Both the position numbers and the translations under genes were made by a program. This document shows positions 22,371 through 29,098 of a DNA stretch of 29,098 nucleotides, piece after piece. The notes beneath the pieces are model-generated. The model did no database searches and was not told the origin of the DNA. It was given only the letters and a program-made list of their open reading frames with translations. Each line of letters begins with the position of its first letter. Position 1 is the first letter of the stretch. Location of the stretch: the NCBI GenBank assembly GCA_016200445.1, contig JACQEQ010000154.1:1-29098 (forward strand), read 5' to 3'. The stretch comes from Gammaproteobacteria bacterium. Lineage in GTDB: Bacteria > Pseudomonadota > Gammaproteobacteria > SG8-11.

Positions 22371-23888
22371 CTATGACCTAGCCGTCGCTTTCGCGCGCGC
22401 CGTTTTGAGTGCCGTATCCAGCGTTTCCATGAACTCACCGACCTTGATCGGTTTGGTGAGATAACTGAAGAAGCCCGCCGCCAGACCTTTTTCGATGTCG
22501 CGGGACATGGCGTTGGCGCTCAACGCGATGACCGGGATGTGCGCCGTGGTTGGATCGTCCGCCAGAATACGTAGCGCTTCGAGACCGCTGATGCCCGGCA
22601 GATTGATGTCCATCAGGATCACGTCCGGTTGGGTGCTGCGCGCCAGCTCAACTCCGCGGTTGCCGTCGGTCGCACTGAGTAAGCGCAGATCGGTCCGGCG
22701 TGCGATGAGGTCTTCAACCAGCATCAAATTGGCCGGGTTATCCTCGACATACAACAGGGTGCGCAGGGGCACGTCGGCTTGCACCTGTTCCGCGACGAGC
22801 GTGATGGGTTCGGTGGCGGCCAGTTGCGGCGCAGCCGTCAAGTTCAGCTCGATCCAGAACACACTGCCCGCACCCACGGTACTTTCCACGCCGATGACGC
22901 CGCCCATCAGTTCGGTCAACCGCTTGCACACCACCAGGCCGATGCCGGTACCTTCTTCGACACCGGCCTCTTTGCCAAGACGATTGAAGGGCTGGAACAG
23001 TTGCGCCAGTTTTGCGGCCGACAAGCCGTCGCCACTGTCCTCAATACTGATGCGGACACGTTCGGTACTGCGTGCGGTGTAGCTCACCACCACCGTGCCG
23101 CTCACCCTGTTGTATTTGATCGCGTTGGACAACAGGTTGATGAGCACCTGTTTTACCCGCGTGCGGTCGGCTTTGACAAAGTACGCAATCTCGAAGCTGG
23201 GGAAGGTGACTTGAATGCCGCGCTTGTGCGCTTGCGGTTCGATCATCGCCCGGCATTCACGCATCACGTCGTTCAACGCCATCGGTTCCGGAGACAGTGA
23301 CAACTTGCCGGACTCGATCAGCGCGAGATCGAGAATTTCATTGATCAGCTCTAGCAAGTACCAGCCCGCCTGCAAGATCTGATCAATGCTGCGTTTCTGG
23401 GGGGGTGTCGGCACCGGCGTGCCGGTTTCGATCAGCTGGGCGAAACCGAGAATCGCATTGAGCGGGGTGCGCAGTTCATGACTCATGCTGGACAGGAAAT
23501 CCGACTTTGCTAGGTTGGCGGCTTCCGCCGCGAGCTTGGCGTTTTCCAGTTCGACATTGGTTTCTTGCAGAGCCAGGTCAAGACGTTTACGTTCGGTGAT
23601 GTCGCGGGCAGCGGCAAACACGCCTTGCAGCGTCCGGTCCCGATCGTAAAAGGTGGTCGCATTGTACGACACCACGGTTTCTTTGCCGTCGCGGGCACGC
23701 GCCGTGAGTTCGTAGTTGGTGACTTTCTTTTCACTCAGAACACGGTTAATGCCTGCTTCGGCCCGTTCCGGATCGGTGAAATAATTCTTGAACGGTGCGC
23801 CGATCAGCTCGTCGCGCGTGCAACCGGTGAGTGCCTCCATTTGTTTGTTGACGTCGGTGATGATGCCGGACGGGTCGGTGGTCATCAA
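22371..23888 (-). CDS. PAS / hybrid histidine kinase / receiver protein, main part of a frameshifted gene
   Basis: The 505-residue frame from the ATG at 23888 carries a PAS domain (about 1-100, TTDPSGIITDVNKQMEALTG), a coiled linker, a HisKA domain with phospho-acceptor His137 (KSDFLSSMSHELRTPLNA), and a HATPase domain with the N box (NLLSNAIKYN), G1 (EDSGDGL) and G2 (GTGIGLVV). It ends in a receiver domain with Asp427 (DVILMDINLPG). All signalling residues are present, so this part could work as a soluble hybrid kinase if expressed. Family sequence continues upstream of the ATG in the same frame to about 23975 (EQKKLDQRLRDQQFYTRSLI) without a start, showing it is the downstream part of a longer gene. 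It is paralogous to the kinase at 26137. Confidence 0.85.
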   Translation of the reverse strand: MMTTDPSGIITDVNKQMEALTGCTRDELIGAPFKNYFTDPERAEAGINRVLSEKKVTNYELTARARDGKETVVSYNATTFYDRDRTLQGVFAAARDITERKRLDLALQETNVELENAKLAAEAANLAKSDFLSSMSHELRTPLNAILGFAQLIETGTPVPTPPQKRSIDQILQAGWYLLELINEILDLALIESGKLSLSPEPMALNDVMRECRAMIEPQAHKRGIQVTFPSFEIAYFVKADRTRVKQVLINLLSNAIKYNRVSGTVVVSYTARSTERVRISIEDSGDGLSAAKLAQLFQPFNRLGKEAGVEEGTGIGLVVCKRLTELMGGVIGVESTVGAGSVFWIELNLTAAPQLAATEPITLVAEQVQADVPLRTLLYVEDNPANLMLVEDLIARRTDLRLLSATDGNRGVELARSTQPDVILMDINLPGISGLEALRILADDPTTAHIPVIALSANAMSRDIEKGLAAGFFSYLTKPIKVGEFMETLDTALKTARAKATARS

Positions 23889-23908
23889 TGCGTCGATGTT
23901 GGATTCGA

Positions 23909-24304
23909 TCAGCGAGCGCGTGTAGAACTGCTGGTCGCGCAGACGCTGATCGAGTTTTTTCTGCTCGGCGGGGTGGCGAGTTCGAGACTTAACGCGGCGG
24001 CGCGCGCGATCAGTTCCTGTGGATCGGAAATGTCGGCCGGCGTGATTTTGTTCAGCACATCAGCGGCGGCGTAACCCAACATGCGCTCGGCGCCGACGTT
24101 GAAGATTTGAATCACGCCCTTCGCGTCCGTCGCGATACTGGAAAAATTCGCGCTATTGAAAATCGCGTTCTGCAACGCCCCGGTTTTAAGCAAGACTTCC
24201 TGGCGTTGAACCTCGGTAAGTCCATCCGACGTGTCGGCAGAGGTATTGAGATTGACGGATTTAGGAACGCTGCTAACAACAGTAGTACGGATTTTTTTTG
24301 ACAT
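23909..24304 (-). pseudogene. N-terminal PAS fragment of the frameshifted kinase
   Basis: This frame encodes MSKKIRTTVVSSVPKSVN, then a PAS region nearly the same as in the 26137 kinase (GALQNAIFNSANFSSIATDA, FNVGAERMLGYAAADVLNKI, ARAAALSLELATP). It then runs into out-of-frame residues (PSRKNSISVCATSSSTRAR) and stops at 23909. In the paralogue ELATP continues into about 60 more residues of PAS core. Here ELATP is joined straight to sequence that reads AEQKKLDQ in another frame. An internal deletion that also shifts the frame is therefore inferred. The full ancestral gene spanned 24304 to 22371. The fragment starts 61 bases from the MITE on its upstream side. Confidence 0.8.
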
Positions 24305-24364
24305 GCGAGCTCGGCTAAAACGCGGGTGAGCCTACCATGGCAGAGGGATGTTGCACCTACTTTA

Positions 24365-24493
24365 TTGATCCGGCTTGATGAAGTTTGAAGTCAATATTTG
24401 CCCTTTAAACTGTCCAGGGCGCAAATGTAAGCATCCCTTCCCCTTGCAGGGGGAAGGAGCTATACAACTTCAAACTTCATCAGGCCGGATCAA
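24365..24493. mobile_element. 129-bp MITE with IS630-type ends
   Basis: The element begins TTGATCCGGCTTGATGAAG and ends with the inverted copy; the 27-base terminal repeats differ at one position. Each end is flanked by TA (24363-24364 and 24494-24495), the target duplication of IS630/Tc1 elements. There is no coding frame inside, only a GC-rich hairpin CCTTCCCC/GGGGAAGG near 24437-24461. The ends match the end of the transposase relic at 4554, so a related IS630 element probably mobilised it. It lies in the 318-base gap between the Crp/Fnr gene and the PAS fragment; nothing else is seen there. Confidence 0.9.
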
Positions 24494-24622
24494 TATACAC
24501 GCTCATGGGCGCACGCAGTTACAACTATACCTGCGTGAGCGAGGGTTTCGGTCTTGACTTCCCGGGCTTGCCGGAAAGTTTTACGATTTAAAGCCGTTAA
24601 GCGCTGCAAACGCATTGGGTGA

Positions 24623-25423
24623 TTAAAAGTCGTGCCGGGTAGTTTTCCCAACGGCGCCTGGGCGGCTGGCCGGGGGCGGTTTATCGGACAGCCGGGGCGT
24701 GGCATTGGGTTGCTGCACATCGGACAGCAAGCGGTTCAACTCTTTTCTGACCACGGCGTAGCATTCGCAAGCGTGGGTCTCTAATCCCGCACGGTCAAGC
24801 ACGGTAATGTGGCCACGGCGATAACTAATGATACCGGCGTGCTGCAATTTTCCGGCGGCCTCGGTAACGCCTTCGCGGCGCACGCCCAGCATGCTGGCGA
24901 CCAATTCCTGAGTCATGACTAACTCATTGGCCGGCAGGCGATCCAGCGTCAGCAACAGCCAGCGGCACAATTGCTGTTCCACCGAATGGTGCCGGTTGCA
25001 GGCGGTGGTCTGCGCCATCTGCGTCATCAGCGCCTGGGTATAGCGCAACAGCAAACGCTGCAGCGGCCCACCGCGCTCGAACTCCTGTTTTAGCAAGCGG
25101 CCCGCCAACCGGTAGCCGTGACCGGCGGTTTGTACCACGGCCGAACTGGGCGTGGTATTGCCGCCCATGAACAGCGAAATTCCGACCACGCCTTCATTGC
25201 CCACCCCGGCGGACTCCGCCGAGGCGCCGGACTCCATCACGTAGTGCAGCGACACGATGGCAGTGGCCGGGAAATAGGCGTATTTCAATTGTTCGCCGGG
25301 CTCGTAGAGGATTTCACCGAGCGGCATGGGTGTAAGTTCCAGAAGACCGGCCAATGGCTCGTAGTCCCCCGCCGGCAGTGCGGCGAGCAAATGGTTAGGG
25401 TTCGCTATATTGAGTGTTGACAT
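24623..25423 (-). CDS. Crp/Fnr-family transcriptional regulator
   Basis: The 266-residue product has a cNMP-binding-like beta-barrel (about 10-130: PMPLGEILYEPGEQLKYAYF, GNEGVVGISLFMGG), a long dimerisation helix, and a C-terminal winged helix with TQELVASMLGVRREGVTEAA (171-190) as the recognition region. It lacks the N-terminal cysteine cluster of Fnr and the exact cAMP phosphate-binding motif, so the ligand is unknown. Proteins of this plan often sit beside PAS kinases. The ATG at 25423 has AAGGA about ten bases upstream. The last 30 residues are Pro/Arg-rich and unstructured. It follows the response regulator by 27 bases and is likely in the same transcript. Confidence 0.9.
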   Translation of the reverse strand: MSTLNIANPNHLLAALPAGDYEPLAGLLELTPMPLGEILYEPGEQLKYAYFPATAIVSLHYVMESGASAESAGVGNEGVVGISLFMGGNTTPSSAVVQTAGHGYRLAGRLLKQEFERGGPLQRLLLRYTQALMTQMAQTTACNRHHSVEQQLCRWLLLTLDRLPANELVMTQELVASMLGVRREGVTEAAGKLQHAGIISYRRGHITVLDRAGLETHACECYAVVRKELNRLLSDVQQPNATPRLSDKPPPASRPGAVGKTTRHDF

Positions 25424-25450
25424 TTATGCTTGTCCTTAGCGTGTGTGCTC

Positions 25451-26140
25451 TTATTGAAACGGCTGGCGGGCGGATATACGCGCTTGCAGCTCTGCGCGCT
25501 CCGCTTCATTCCAGCCCGAGGTCGGGCTCTGCGCGTCCGAGGCCAGAGCATCGATGCGGATGCCGAGCATCTCCAGCACCGGGCCGGACACCTTGGTGAA
25601 GCTGCCGTGTTCGTCCTGCTCCCAATACCAGTCGGAGGCCAGTTCCGTCAGGCTACGATAGCGCGCTTCGCTTTCGCGCAATTCGGCAGTGCGTTCCTGC
25701 ACCGTCTGTTCCAGCTCCCTGCTGTAATTTTCAAGTTTTCTATACAGCAGCCGCACTTCCAGCATATTGTGAATGCGGGTCTTGACTTCAACCAGATCGA
25801 ACGGCTTGCTGATGAAATCTTTTGCGCCGGCTTGTAATGCGCGCAATTTGTGATCGGGTTGTGCGGTAATCACAAGCACCGGCAGGTAACCGCCCGCCGC
25901 GTTGGCGTTAAGACCTTCCATAATCTGAAAGCCGTCCATACCGGGCATTTGCAGATCGAGCAAAATCAAATCGTAGCGGTGTTTGCTATGCAGTGCGCAA
26001 ACTTCGAGTGGATTCATGGTCGTGGTCACTCGGCTGTAACCCGCCTCGCTCAGTAACTGCACGAGGAGGCTGACGTTGACTTCTTGATCGTCAACGATCA
26101 GAAGATTGGCATTGAGGATATCAGACTCTGCAAGCATCAT
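25451..26140 (-). CDS. Response regulator with truncated C-terminal PAS domain
   Basis: The 229-residue product has an N-terminal receiver domain: acidic pair VDDQE (17-18), phospho-acceptor Asp62 (LILLDLQMPGMDG), Thr in VITAQ and Lys in ISKPFD. A coiled segment, YRKLENYSRELEQTVQERTA, follows, then the start of a PAS domain (ARYRSLTELASDWYWEQDEHG). The PAS stops after about 65 residues at ARQPFQ, where the fold would normally continue. The ATG overlaps the TGA of the upstream kinase (ATGA), so kinase and regulator are translationally coupled and form a likely signalling pair. Output could be through protein contacts, since no DNA-binding or enzymatic domain is present. Confidence 0.88.
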   Translation of the reverse strand: MMLAESDILNANLLIVDDQEVNVSLLVQLLSEAGYSRVTTTMNPLEVCALHSKHRYDLILLDLQMPGMDGFQIMEGLNANAAGGYLPVLVITAQPDHKLRALQAGAKDFISKPFDLVEVKTRIHNMLEVRLLYRKLENYSRELEQTVQERTAELRESEARYRSLTELASDWYWEQDEHGSFTKVSGPVLEMLGIRIDALASDAQSPTSGWNEAERAELQARISARQPFQ

Positions 26141-27792
26141 ACGAATCCCTTCTTTTCTACGCGGTTCGAATTTGTTTGTGAAAATTTAAGTGCCAGGTCG
26201 AGTGCATCCATAAATTCGTTGACCTTGATTGGTTTGGTGAGGTAGTTAAAAAATCCCGCATCCAGTCCTTTTGCGATATCACGCGGTAATGCATTGGCAC
26301 TGAGCGCCACGATCGGTATATGCGCTGTCACAGGATCAGCGTGCAGTGTTTTCATGGCCTCAATTCCGCTGATTCCTGGCAAGTTGATGTCCATCAGAAT
26401 AACCTCGGGTTGATAGGTGCGCGCAAACTCAATGCCGAGGTTTCCGTCGGCCGCAGTGAGTAGACGCAAATCGGATCGTCGGGCAATGAGTTGTTCTACG
26501 AGCTCCAAATTGGCGGGATTGTCTTCTACGTAGAGCAAGGTGCGCAGCGGTGTGCCATGCGCGACTGAGGGCCTTGTTAGCTCCGCTTGTTCGGCTTCTA
26601 GAACCGCAAGTTGCGGTGCAGTAGTCAGGTTCAATTCGATCCAGAACACACTGCCGGCACCGACGGTGCTATCTGCGCCAATCACGCCGCCCATCAGTTC
26701 GACCAGTCGTTTAGTGACCACCAAACCGATGCCCGTGCCTTCCTCCGCACTCGTTTCTTTTCCAAGACGATTGAATGGTTGAAACAGCTGTGCAAGCTGT
26801 GCCGGTTTCAACCCCACCCCGGTGTCGCGGACGCTGATACGAATCGCATTGGGTGAGCGCAAAGCAAACTCTACTGTGACCGTACCACCTGGCCGGTTGT
26901 ACTTGATAGCGTTGAACAGCAAATTTATCAGCACTTGTTTAACGCGAGTGCGGTCTGCCTTGACAAAGTAGGGAATGGCAAAGCGCGGAAAGGTCATATC
27001 GATGCCGCGCTTGTGTGCCTGCGGCTCGATCATGGCCCGGCATTCGAGCATCACCTCGGCCAGCGATACTGACTCCGGTGACAACATTACCTTACCCGAC
27101 TCGATCCGTGCCAGATCGAGAATTTCGTTGATCAGATCCAACAGATACCAGCCTGCCTTGAGAATCTGATCGAGATTGCGCTTCTGCGGAAGGGTGGGTG
27201 CCGGAGAGCCTGACTCAATCAGTTGAGCGAAACCAAGAATCGCATTCAGCGGCGTGCGCAATTCGTGGCTCATGCTGGACAGAAAATCCGATTTTGCGAG
27301 ATTAGCTTTTTCCGCAGCGGCCATGGCTTCGTTCAATTCCGATTCGACGCGTTTGCGCACGGAATTGTCAGTACCGATCAACAGGTAGCCGATGATGTCG
27401 CCGTAATCGTCGCGTAGTGCCGTGATCGATACGACGGCGGGAAAGCGGCTACCGTCTTTGCAGATGTAGGTTAAATCGTAACTGTCTTCGATGCCGCGCG
27501 ACGCCTTGAAAGCCAGCGCCTCGAAACCCGGCGCAATCGGTGTGGCAAGTTCGAGGCTCAGCGCTCGAGCGCGGGCTATTACTTCTTCCGGATCATGAAT
27601 ATCGCTCGGGCTAATTTTGTTGACGACTTCAGCGGCGTGGTAACCCAGCATGCGCTCGGCGCCAACGTTGAATAGCTGGATGATGCCTTTCTCGTCAGTC
27701 GCGATAATCGAAAAATTAGCGCTGGTAAGAATCGCGTGCTGCAAGGCGCCTGCCTTAAGCATCGTGCTTTGGCTTCGCGTTTTGTCCGGCAT
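26137..27792 (-). CDS. PAS / hybrid histidine kinase / receiver protein, intact paralogue
   Basis: From the ATG at 27792 (GGAAG eight bases upstream) the product has 551 residues. A PAS domain (about 15-140) with FNVGAERMLGYHAAE and CKDGSRFPAVVSITALRD is followed by HisKA with His176 (KSDFLSSMSHELRTPLNA). The HATPase domain has N, G1 (DTGVGL) and G2 (GTGIGL) motifs, and a C-terminal receiver carries Asp468 (EVILMDINLPG). No membrane helix is seen, so it is a cytoplasmic hybrid kinase, perhaps sensing redox, light or a small ligand via PAS. The frame extends to 27891, but the extra 33 residues have no family features. It is followed, with ATGA overlap, by the response regulator and then by the Crp/Fnr gene. 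Confidence 0.88.
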   Translation of the reverse strand: MPDKTRSQSTMLKAGALQHAILTSANFSIIATDEKGIIQLFNVGAERMLGYHAAEVVNKISPSDIHDPEEVIARARALSLELATPIAPGFEALAFKASRGIEDSYDLTYICKDGSRFPAVVSITALRDDYGDIIGYLLIGTDNSVRKRVESELNEAMAAAEKANLAKSDFLSSMSHELRTPLNAILGFAQLIESGSPAPTLPQKRNLDQILKAGWYLLDLINEILDLARIESGKVMLSPESVSLAEVMLECRAMIEPQAHKRGIDMTFPRFAIPYFVKADRTRVKQVLINLLFNAIKYNRPGGTVTVEFALRSPNAIRISVRDTGVGLKPAQLAQLFQPFNRLGKETSAEEGTGIGLVVTKRLVELMGGVIGADSTVGAGSVFWIELNLTTAPQLAVLEAEQAELTRPSVAHGTPLRTLLYVEDNPANLELVEQLIARRSDLRLLTAADGNLGIEFARTYQPEVILMDINLPGISGIEAMKTLHADPVTAHIPIVALSANALPRDIAKGLDAGFFNYLTKPIKVNEFMDALDLALKFSQTNSNRVEKKGFV

Positions 27793-28282
27793 AAGTTGGC
27801 TTCCATAAACGGCGTAACAGGCCGAGGTGCTATGAGGTAGTTTTTTCTGCATGGACCGGCAACCTAGGGAAACAGCGATTAATCGGCGCATCCCTAACAG
27901 CGGCAGCTAAGACCGGATGACACCCGCTCCTTTCATGACTTCGGATAGTCGCTGCTTCGCAGATAATCGTATGTGCGCTGGCGTACAGACGCATATTGAA
28001 GCGCTCCATGGGCTCTGCTCAACAGTGCGCAGCAAGCCAATGGGGTGGTTATCGTAACGCCAGCATTTAAACAGGTGTTATCCACTCTACACACTGCATT
28101 TGATCAGATCAGATCAGACTGGATGCGGAAACGCTCGGCGAGGTCAGCCACACGCTGACGCAGCTCAGCAATGCGATGTGTCAGTATGTCCAGGCCATGA
28201 GGTATACCGCATCGCCGCAGCTGAGTAGGCCCACAACAAATCAGTTCATTAGCTCAACGGAAAACACCGCAAGGAGATTCAT
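27793..28282. other. Intergenic region with a short GATCA repeat
   Basis: About 490 bases between the divergent kinase operon and the small + strand gene. It contains a short run of GATCA units (28102-28117) and a minus-strand frame with a heptad-like ending (RIAELRQRVADLAERF, around 28125-28190) but no start or ribosome binding site. No RNA gene or clear terminator is seen. Confidence 0.4.
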
Positions 28283-28465
28283 ATGTCGACAGTAACCACA
28301 CGTGCGACCAAGTTCGGCACACATACCGAGGCCGTACATGCAGTGAACGAGATGCAGCGAGCATTCTTCGAAAGAAAGCGCATTCCAGTAGTGAGCAATG
28401 ATGATCGTGCCGAAGGACATGTCACCGGCCACTATAATCTGGGCAACCGGATCAAGAGACGCTAG
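28283..28465 (+). CDS. Small basic protein, function unknown
   Basis: The 60-residue product reads MSTVTTRATKFGTHTEAVHA onward and ends in GHYNLGNRIKRR. A very good ribosome binding site, AAGGAG, lies six bases before the ATG, which is the main reason to accept this short frame. It is hydrophilic, without signal peptide, cysteine or membrane segment, and has a helical middle (AVNEMQRAFFERK). No family is recognised. It stands alone. Confidence 0.5.
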   Translation: MSTVTTRATKFGTHTEAVHAVNEMQRAFFERKRIPVVSNDDRAEGHVTGHYNLGNRIKRR

Positions 28466-28608
28466 TCCATGTCGACAAAATTCACGACATGAATTGCGGA
28501 GCTCCTGCTCCTTAAACTGAGACTCTGTTCTTTGGCGCTAGTGAATACCGCACCAAGGAACCTGCCAGCTAAAACCATGCTGGCAAGGTCACCATAGAGT
28601 CATGCCTT

Positions 28609-29022
28609 TCAGGATGCGTTCAACAGATCAATGGTCGTATGGGGCGCGCTCGGTTCGACGTCGGCCGCGCCGGGTAATGCATCAGGCTGTTTCGGCGAAG
28701 TGCGCACATAAATGGTCGATTGCATTTCCGGATGCAAACTGCAGCCTACATCGATAACTCCTTTGCGATTGAACACGATGTCTTTGCTCGCACCCGGCGC
28801 GAGTTCGCCGGTGTCCAGATCGTAACCGGGCGTCAGGCTCACGATATGGTGCGTTTTGCCGTCCCGATTTAGGAACGTCACTTCATCACCCGGCTTAATC
28901 GCAAGAAATACGTCGGAAAATTTTTGATGTTTTTCGCTGCTGTTCGAGCTATTGGCGTGTAAGCGATCATTTAACGCCGTTATTCCATTCCTTCTGAACC
29001 CTGGATAAAACAAGCACGCCAC
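28609..29022 (-). CDS. Cupredoxin-like (blue copper) protein, N-terminus uncertain
   Basis: The 137-residue frame contains a cupredoxin pattern: LAIKPGDEVTFLNRDGKTHH (His58/59), then DVGCSLHPEM with Cys94, His97 and Met100 in the C-x2-H-x2-M spacing of type 1 copper sites. Such proteins shuttle electrons in the periplasm, or act as methylamine-utilisation-like cupredoxins. The N-terminus (MACLFYPGFRRNGI) is not a signal peptide, the start would be a GTG without ribosome binding site, and an in-frame TGA lies two codons upstream. So the 5' end is probably damaged or misjudged. The C-terminus after STIYVRTSP is Pro/Ala-rich and ends in IDLLNAS. No in-frame ATG lies upstream of the copper site. 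Confidence 0.65.
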   Translation of the reverse strand: MACLFYPGFRRNGITALNDRLHANSSNSSEKHQKFSDVFLAIKPGDEVTFLNRDGKTHHIVSLTPGYDLDTGELAPGASKDIVFNRKGVIDVGCSLHPEMQSTIYVRTSPKQPDALPGAADVEPSAPHTTIDLLNAS

Positions 29023-29055
29023 AGTTCAGTGGCGAGCACTTTATCCGGAGGACAC

Positions 29056-29098
29056 ATGAGCAAGAACGGAACACGAGCGACGCGCCGTAGTTCGGAGC
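29056..29098 (+). CDS. Start of an unknown gene cut by the window end
   Basis: ATG at 29056 follows CCGGAGGACAC, a strong ribosome binding site, and opens MSKNGTRATRRSSE before the window ends. Too little is visible to identify it. It is divergent from the cupredoxin-like gene. Confidence 0.4.
   Translation, partial: MSKNGTRATRRSSE

Noticed and set aside
28118..28210. Minus-strand frame encoding RIAELRQRVADLAERF, coiled-coil-like
   Set aside because: No start codon or ribosome binding site in frame and too short to support as a gene.

Overview
The window looks like chromosomal DNA of a Gram-negative proteobacterium, most likely a betaproteobacterium. The support is lipobox-type outer-membrane lipoproteins, an outer-membrane barrel protein, an Irr-type Fur regulator, a secretion ATPase of the GspA/PEP-CTERM-locus type, and mostly GC-rich codon use. 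The lineage call is inference from gene content; no ribosomal RNA gene is present.

Layout, left to right. (1) 1-4414: the end of rho, then an ankyrin-repeat lipoprotein; a converging, tightly coupled operon of one ankyrin lipoprotein and two paralogous triheme c7-type cytochrome lipoproteins; a small zinc-ribbon membrane protein; an Irr-like Fur regulator with a near-perfect inverted repeat upstream; and tRNA-Thr(CGT). (2) 4415-6160: an IS630-type transposase relic joined to a decayed M50 protease, then an alpha/beta hydrolase. (3) 6460-11880: a cluster of DUF3494 (ice-binding-like) surface proteins and a subtilisin-type protease. Each unit has its own copy of the same promoter motif. The third DUF3494 copy and the protease are broken by internal, frame-shifting deletions. 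(4) 11946-15807: a small membrane protein, an SDR dehydrogenase and an oleate hydratase in one operon, then a converging AI-2E family transporter. (5) 15904-16040: a nested palindromic repeat. (6) 16099-22353: an operon, read leftwards, of an AAA ATPase fused through a membrane segment to an NTF2-like domain, a small outer-membrane barrel and a 986-residue Ig-like lipoprotein. It carries two upstream copies of the motif seen in region 3. (7) 22371-27792: two paralogous PAS/histidine kinase/receiver proteins (one frameshifted) flanking a Crp/Fnr regulator and a response regulator, with a 129-bp MITE whose ends match the IS630 relic 20 kb away. (8) 27793-29098: a small basic protein, a cupredoxin-like protein and the start of one more gene.

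The most interesting signal is the promoter motif GTACGGC-N3-GAACRGTG. It lies exactly 36 bases (start to start) upstream of a -10-like hexamer in front of all four genes of region 3 and again before the ATPase operon of region 6. This suggests one regulon that couples DUF3494 surface proteins, a secreted protease and an uncharacterised ATPase/barrel/lipoprotein envelope system. Other notable points are the ankyrin/triheme cytochrome cluster, an oleate hydratase with Met where the catalytic Glu is expected, and repeated frame-breaking internal deletions.
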